From Riptortus pedestris (lineage: Eukaryota; Arthropoda; Insecta; Hemiptera; Alydidae), in the NCBI GenBank assembly GCA_019009955.1, contig CM032228.1, forward strand, positions 224,021,001 through 224,085,000: a DNA stretch of 64,000 nucleotides, in the 5' to 3' direction. The translations under genes were made by a program, and so were the position numbers. Positions 60,809 through 64,000 of this stretch are shown here, piece after piece; position 1 is the first letter of the stretch, and each line of letters begins with the position of its first letter. Under the pieces are notes generated by a model, which worked only from the letters and a program-made list of their open reading frames with translations, made no database searches and was not told the DNA's origin.

Positions 60809-61529
60809 TCCGTCACGCAGGGGCTGCGTAAACTAAGCAGATTTCCCACTCGAAGGTTTACAATAGATAAATATACATACAGGTAACACTACTGTGAATG
60901 CTCAGAAAATGTACAAGACTGAATTGTAACCAAACAGGCAAGCCAACCTCGTAGCGCTGCATACATAGACAGGAATGACAAACAATTAATATAAATATAT
61001 CTGAATATAAAATTAATTTCATTCAGTCAGTTCTAGCTTAATCACTCAAATTTTAGTAATCCAAAAACAAAAGAAGGGGGGGGGGGTCAACAGAACGTAT
61101 TTGCATATATCTCACAAAGTAAAAGTGAATGAAAACAATATTTGGTATTTAGGCTTCAATTAATATCTTTTATTATATAACAGAGCATTGTTTATGTAAC
61201 ACTAGTAGAAGTGGGGGTTTACTCAATGCTAAAAACTGAAAAATGTAAATGTCTCGGTTAATATTCAAGATAGAGAATAAGTGTATATAACAATATTTAT
61301 AGTAAATTTAATTTACAATAAGATTAGTTCCACACAGTCTTTCGATCCGACTTATAGTAACGGAGATATTTCGAATTTTCAAAATTCTCCGCCTCTAAAC
61401 CCCTCCACCTGGTCCGATTTCAGCCGTTAACGAACTTGACCTTTATTTTTACATAAAACGACTAAATATCGAGTTTGGTAACGATTAAACAAAAATTGCG
61501 ACCGCTAGAGCGGTAACAGACAAATATAT

Positions 61530-61569
<40 letters not shown>

Positions 61570-61693
61570 TTTTGAACGGACCTCATTTTCGTCACCTCCT
61601 ATGTAGGTTCGATGGACATTTGAAGAAAAAATTCCAAAATCCCGTCATTAGTACAACCTCAATAGCTGATTTCCCTTAAGGGAAATCTGCTAA
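60809..61693 (+). mobile_element. Family H complete copy, second of a tandem pair (885 bp)
   Basis: It has the same structure as its neighbour, which it follows after six bases (AAAAAG). TA run at about 61526-61564. Ends CTAA at 61693. Confidence 0.9.
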
Positions 61694-61828
61694 AACTGTC
61701 GAGTAGAAGGGGAAGGGGTTTATGACGGCTGAAAACAAGAAATTACGAATAACTCGCTTAGTACTTAGTTACACTTCAAAATACGATATATTCCCCATTT
61801 CTCTCTTTCTTGGGCATATATGATAATA

Positions 61829-62545
61829 GCCCGTCACGCAGAAGCTGAGCAAACTAAGCAGATTTCCCTTGTGCTGCTATGTCACACGTGATCTCGTCTC
61901 ACCTAATCTCTATTTCTATGAAAGAACCGATGAATGGGAGGGGTGGGGGTTACTAAAGAAAACAAGGCCCGCTTAGTATTTGAGTAAGGAATAAAAGCAT
62001 AGAACAACAATTGTAGAGCTTTAATAGTTTAACAAGATCGACTTATTAGCATTTTACGATTCGATAAATAATAACGGAGATATTTTGAACTTCCTAATTG
62101 CCCCACGTCTCTCTAAACCTCCGCTATCACACTCTGATTTTCGAAAATCAGAGATATGATATTTAATGATGATTAAAACGGTTACACATCGAGTATGGTA
62201 TAGATCAAATGAACATTTTCGAAATAAGTGTGTAAAGCCTTAACTAATGACGTCATCGCACAAAGAATTTGCATGTATCACGCAAAATGTTCCAAGGGAA
62301 CAATATTTGGAATTCAAGCTTAGAATAAAGAGGTTCATGCCATAACAGCTTATTGGTATTTGAACAAGGATAGGAGTTGTGCTTTACTGAAGGCTGAAAA
62401 CTAAAAATTCCAAATATAACGGTTAATATTAATCTTAGGGAAAATATGTATAACAGTATTTATATATAATTAAATTTACAATAAGATTAGTTCTAAACAC
62501 GCATGAAGTATAATAACGGTGAAATTTTGAATTTTCAAAATTCTC
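61829..62545 (+). repeat. Family H copy, diverged
   Basis: CCCGTCACGCAGAAGCTGAG and CTAAGCAGATTTCCC at the left, TAATAACGGAGATATTTTG inside. The right end is not recognisable. Confidence 0.6.
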
Positions 62546-62599
62546 GTATTAAGAGATTGAAAAGAGTTTAAATCAATCACGCAGTAGTAAGTACGTGGG

Positions 62600-63250
62600 G
62601 ATTTGAAAGGCTTAGAAGTCATACTTTAGTTGTCTAAGTTTACTAAAATTAGAAATTCTGGGTATTGCTGAAGTAATGGACTCCATGATTTTCAAAATGA
62701 AAATTTTTCGCCCCCACGGCCCCTGATAAGCCAAAGTCTGCCATGCGTCTTGTGGTCAGCTTCACGCACTCACAATCACATTTTGGTGGTCCTTCATTCA
62801 TTAATGTGTTCACATTTTGGTGCTCTATTTTTGCCTGCTCATAATTTATTTTGCCAACATCATTTGAATTTGACAATTAAACTATAATTCGCAACCCAAC
62901 CGTGAAACACGAGTGACGGGAGTTATTTATTTCCCATTTCCTTGTTTCAATTTATAGCACACAGACAGTCGTCAACCAATCGGATGATTGAAACTCTATT
63001 TGCTAAAACGTAATGGCATAAATTGAAATTGGTTCGCTGTCGAAGTAACTGCAATCAGTAAGTGGAACTTGATAATGCTAATGGATTTAAAGTTGTTTCG
63101 GATTTGCAGATAATTACTTGTGACGTTCCCCAAGGGTCAATATTGGGTCTATTTATATTTTCAATTTACTCCAATGAACTCCCAGGTAACCTTAAACCTA
63201 TAAAATTAATTTGTTACGCTGAAGGAACTTGTTAAATTATAAAACGGACA
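62600..63250 (+). pseudogene. Non-LTR reverse transcriptase fragment, plus copy
   Basis: The frame near 63120 reads ITCDVPQGSILGLFIFSIYS then NELPGNL and ICYAEG (the ADD motif lost). It is the inverted partner of 58200-58740 and matches 46040-46270 in its last third. Confidence 0.75.
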
Positions 63251-63267
63251 GACGTCGATAGATGGAG

Positions 63268-63424
63268 CCCGTGACGAAATAGCTACTTAAAATAAGCAGA
63301 ATTTCCACGAATTTCATTTTATTTTTCTCTCTTAGTTAGAACTTTATGCAAGAGCAAGAATAAAAGTTTACCGAAGTGTGAAAAAGGCCCCAATGGCAGA
63401 TTTTCCAAATGGGAAATCTGCTAA
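63268..63424 (+). mobile_element. Family H minimal copy (~157 bp)
   Basis: A degenerate 5' end (CCGTGACGAAATAGC, TAAGCAGAATTTCC) and, ~90 bp later, a 3' end GCAGATTTTCCAAATGGG then AAATCTGCTAA. Nothing of the central part remains. Confidence 0.6.
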
Positions 63425-63519
63425 AATATAAAGAACCTCATTATTAAAGAAATATACAAGATAAAAACATGAATTGAACAACAATATACGGCATTCCTTT
63501 ATCAACCTGATGAGTATGT

Positions 63520-63690
63520 AACATTTTCCATCAAACTAATAATAACGGAGATATTTGGAATTGTACGTTTTAAACCCCCAATCCTCCAGTATCAACTCAA
63601 CACCTATCAACAAATATTTTTAAATATCATGTTTGGCAACGATAAAATAAAAGTTATACTTTCTAGGGAATACCGCTATTTTATAATGAG
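63520..63690 (+). repeat. Family H central scrap
   Basis: TAATAACGGAGATATTTGG and a TTTGGCAACGATAAAATAAA block match H central modules. Confidence 0.5.
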
Positions 63691-64000
63691 TTATTACAAA
63701 GAGTTTCGCTAAGCTTTGATGAGCTCCAAAACCTGGAAAAGTGTCAAAATAAATCCCATCTCCATTTGGAGATAACGTGCTGTACTGCATTTTAATGAAG
63801 TTAGAACTCCTTGAGTTACATTCTTGTTCAGAATAACCGGAATGTAAAGTGCTGAAGAGTATATAACAATATCAAAAACAAATAACTTATATCACCTCAA
63901 CCTCTTATGCTTGCCCACTAATCGGTCTCATAATATTGTATTAACTGATTGTTGCAAGTAATATTGATTTAAATATCACGCAATAGTCACTAAAGCGATT

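Overview
The window looks like nuclear DNA from an insect. It is AT-rich, has intron-split genes with GT-AG junctions, and carries many transposable elements. Two cellular genes are supported. The insect assignment rests on a choline acetyltransferase whose motifs match the insect enzyme and on the 3' half of an insect-type odorant receptor. A hemipteran or other hemimetabolous insect seems plausible, but the order cannot be proved from sequence alone.

Layout. 1-2457: two tandem copies of a non-autonomous repeat (called family S here) with ~298-bp internal repeats. 3561-13596 (+): the last five recognisable exons of an odorant receptor. Its introns hold an LTR-like remnant, a LINE tail, a complete piggyBac-type element with TTAA ends, a Merlin-type element with an open transposase fragment, a fold-back element and more S copies. 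13600-16540: SINEs and a decayed RTE-like LINE. 16560-22529: AT-rich and repeat-poor, no gene seen. 22713-44441 (-): ten exons encoding the C-terminal 563 residues of choline acetyltransferase (ChAT). The N-terminal ~120 residues and the usually nested vesicular acetylcholine transporter were not found to the right. 44442-64000: mostly repeats, including a solo LTR at 45036-45617, an I-type LINE at 53601-57058, smaller RT fragments, and a second non-autonomous family (called H here).

Family H is the most distinctive content. Complete copies start with TCCGTC and a small hairpin, carry a 12-bp inverted repeat just inside both ends, and have a microsatellite near the 3' side. They end in a hairpin followed by CTAA. 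This resembles non-autonomous Helitron/Helentron elements (HINE type). About twenty copies or pieces occur in both orientations, including a head-to-tail pair at 59826-61693, one copy inserted in another at 40156-40778, and ~160-190 bp minimal copies.

The two genes are unrelated neighbours ending toward each other (receptor + strand, ChAT - strand), with about 9.1 kb between stop codons. ChAT makes acetylcholine in cholinergic neurons. The receptor would act in olfactory neurons. All family names come from reading motifs by eye; no database search or alignment was run.
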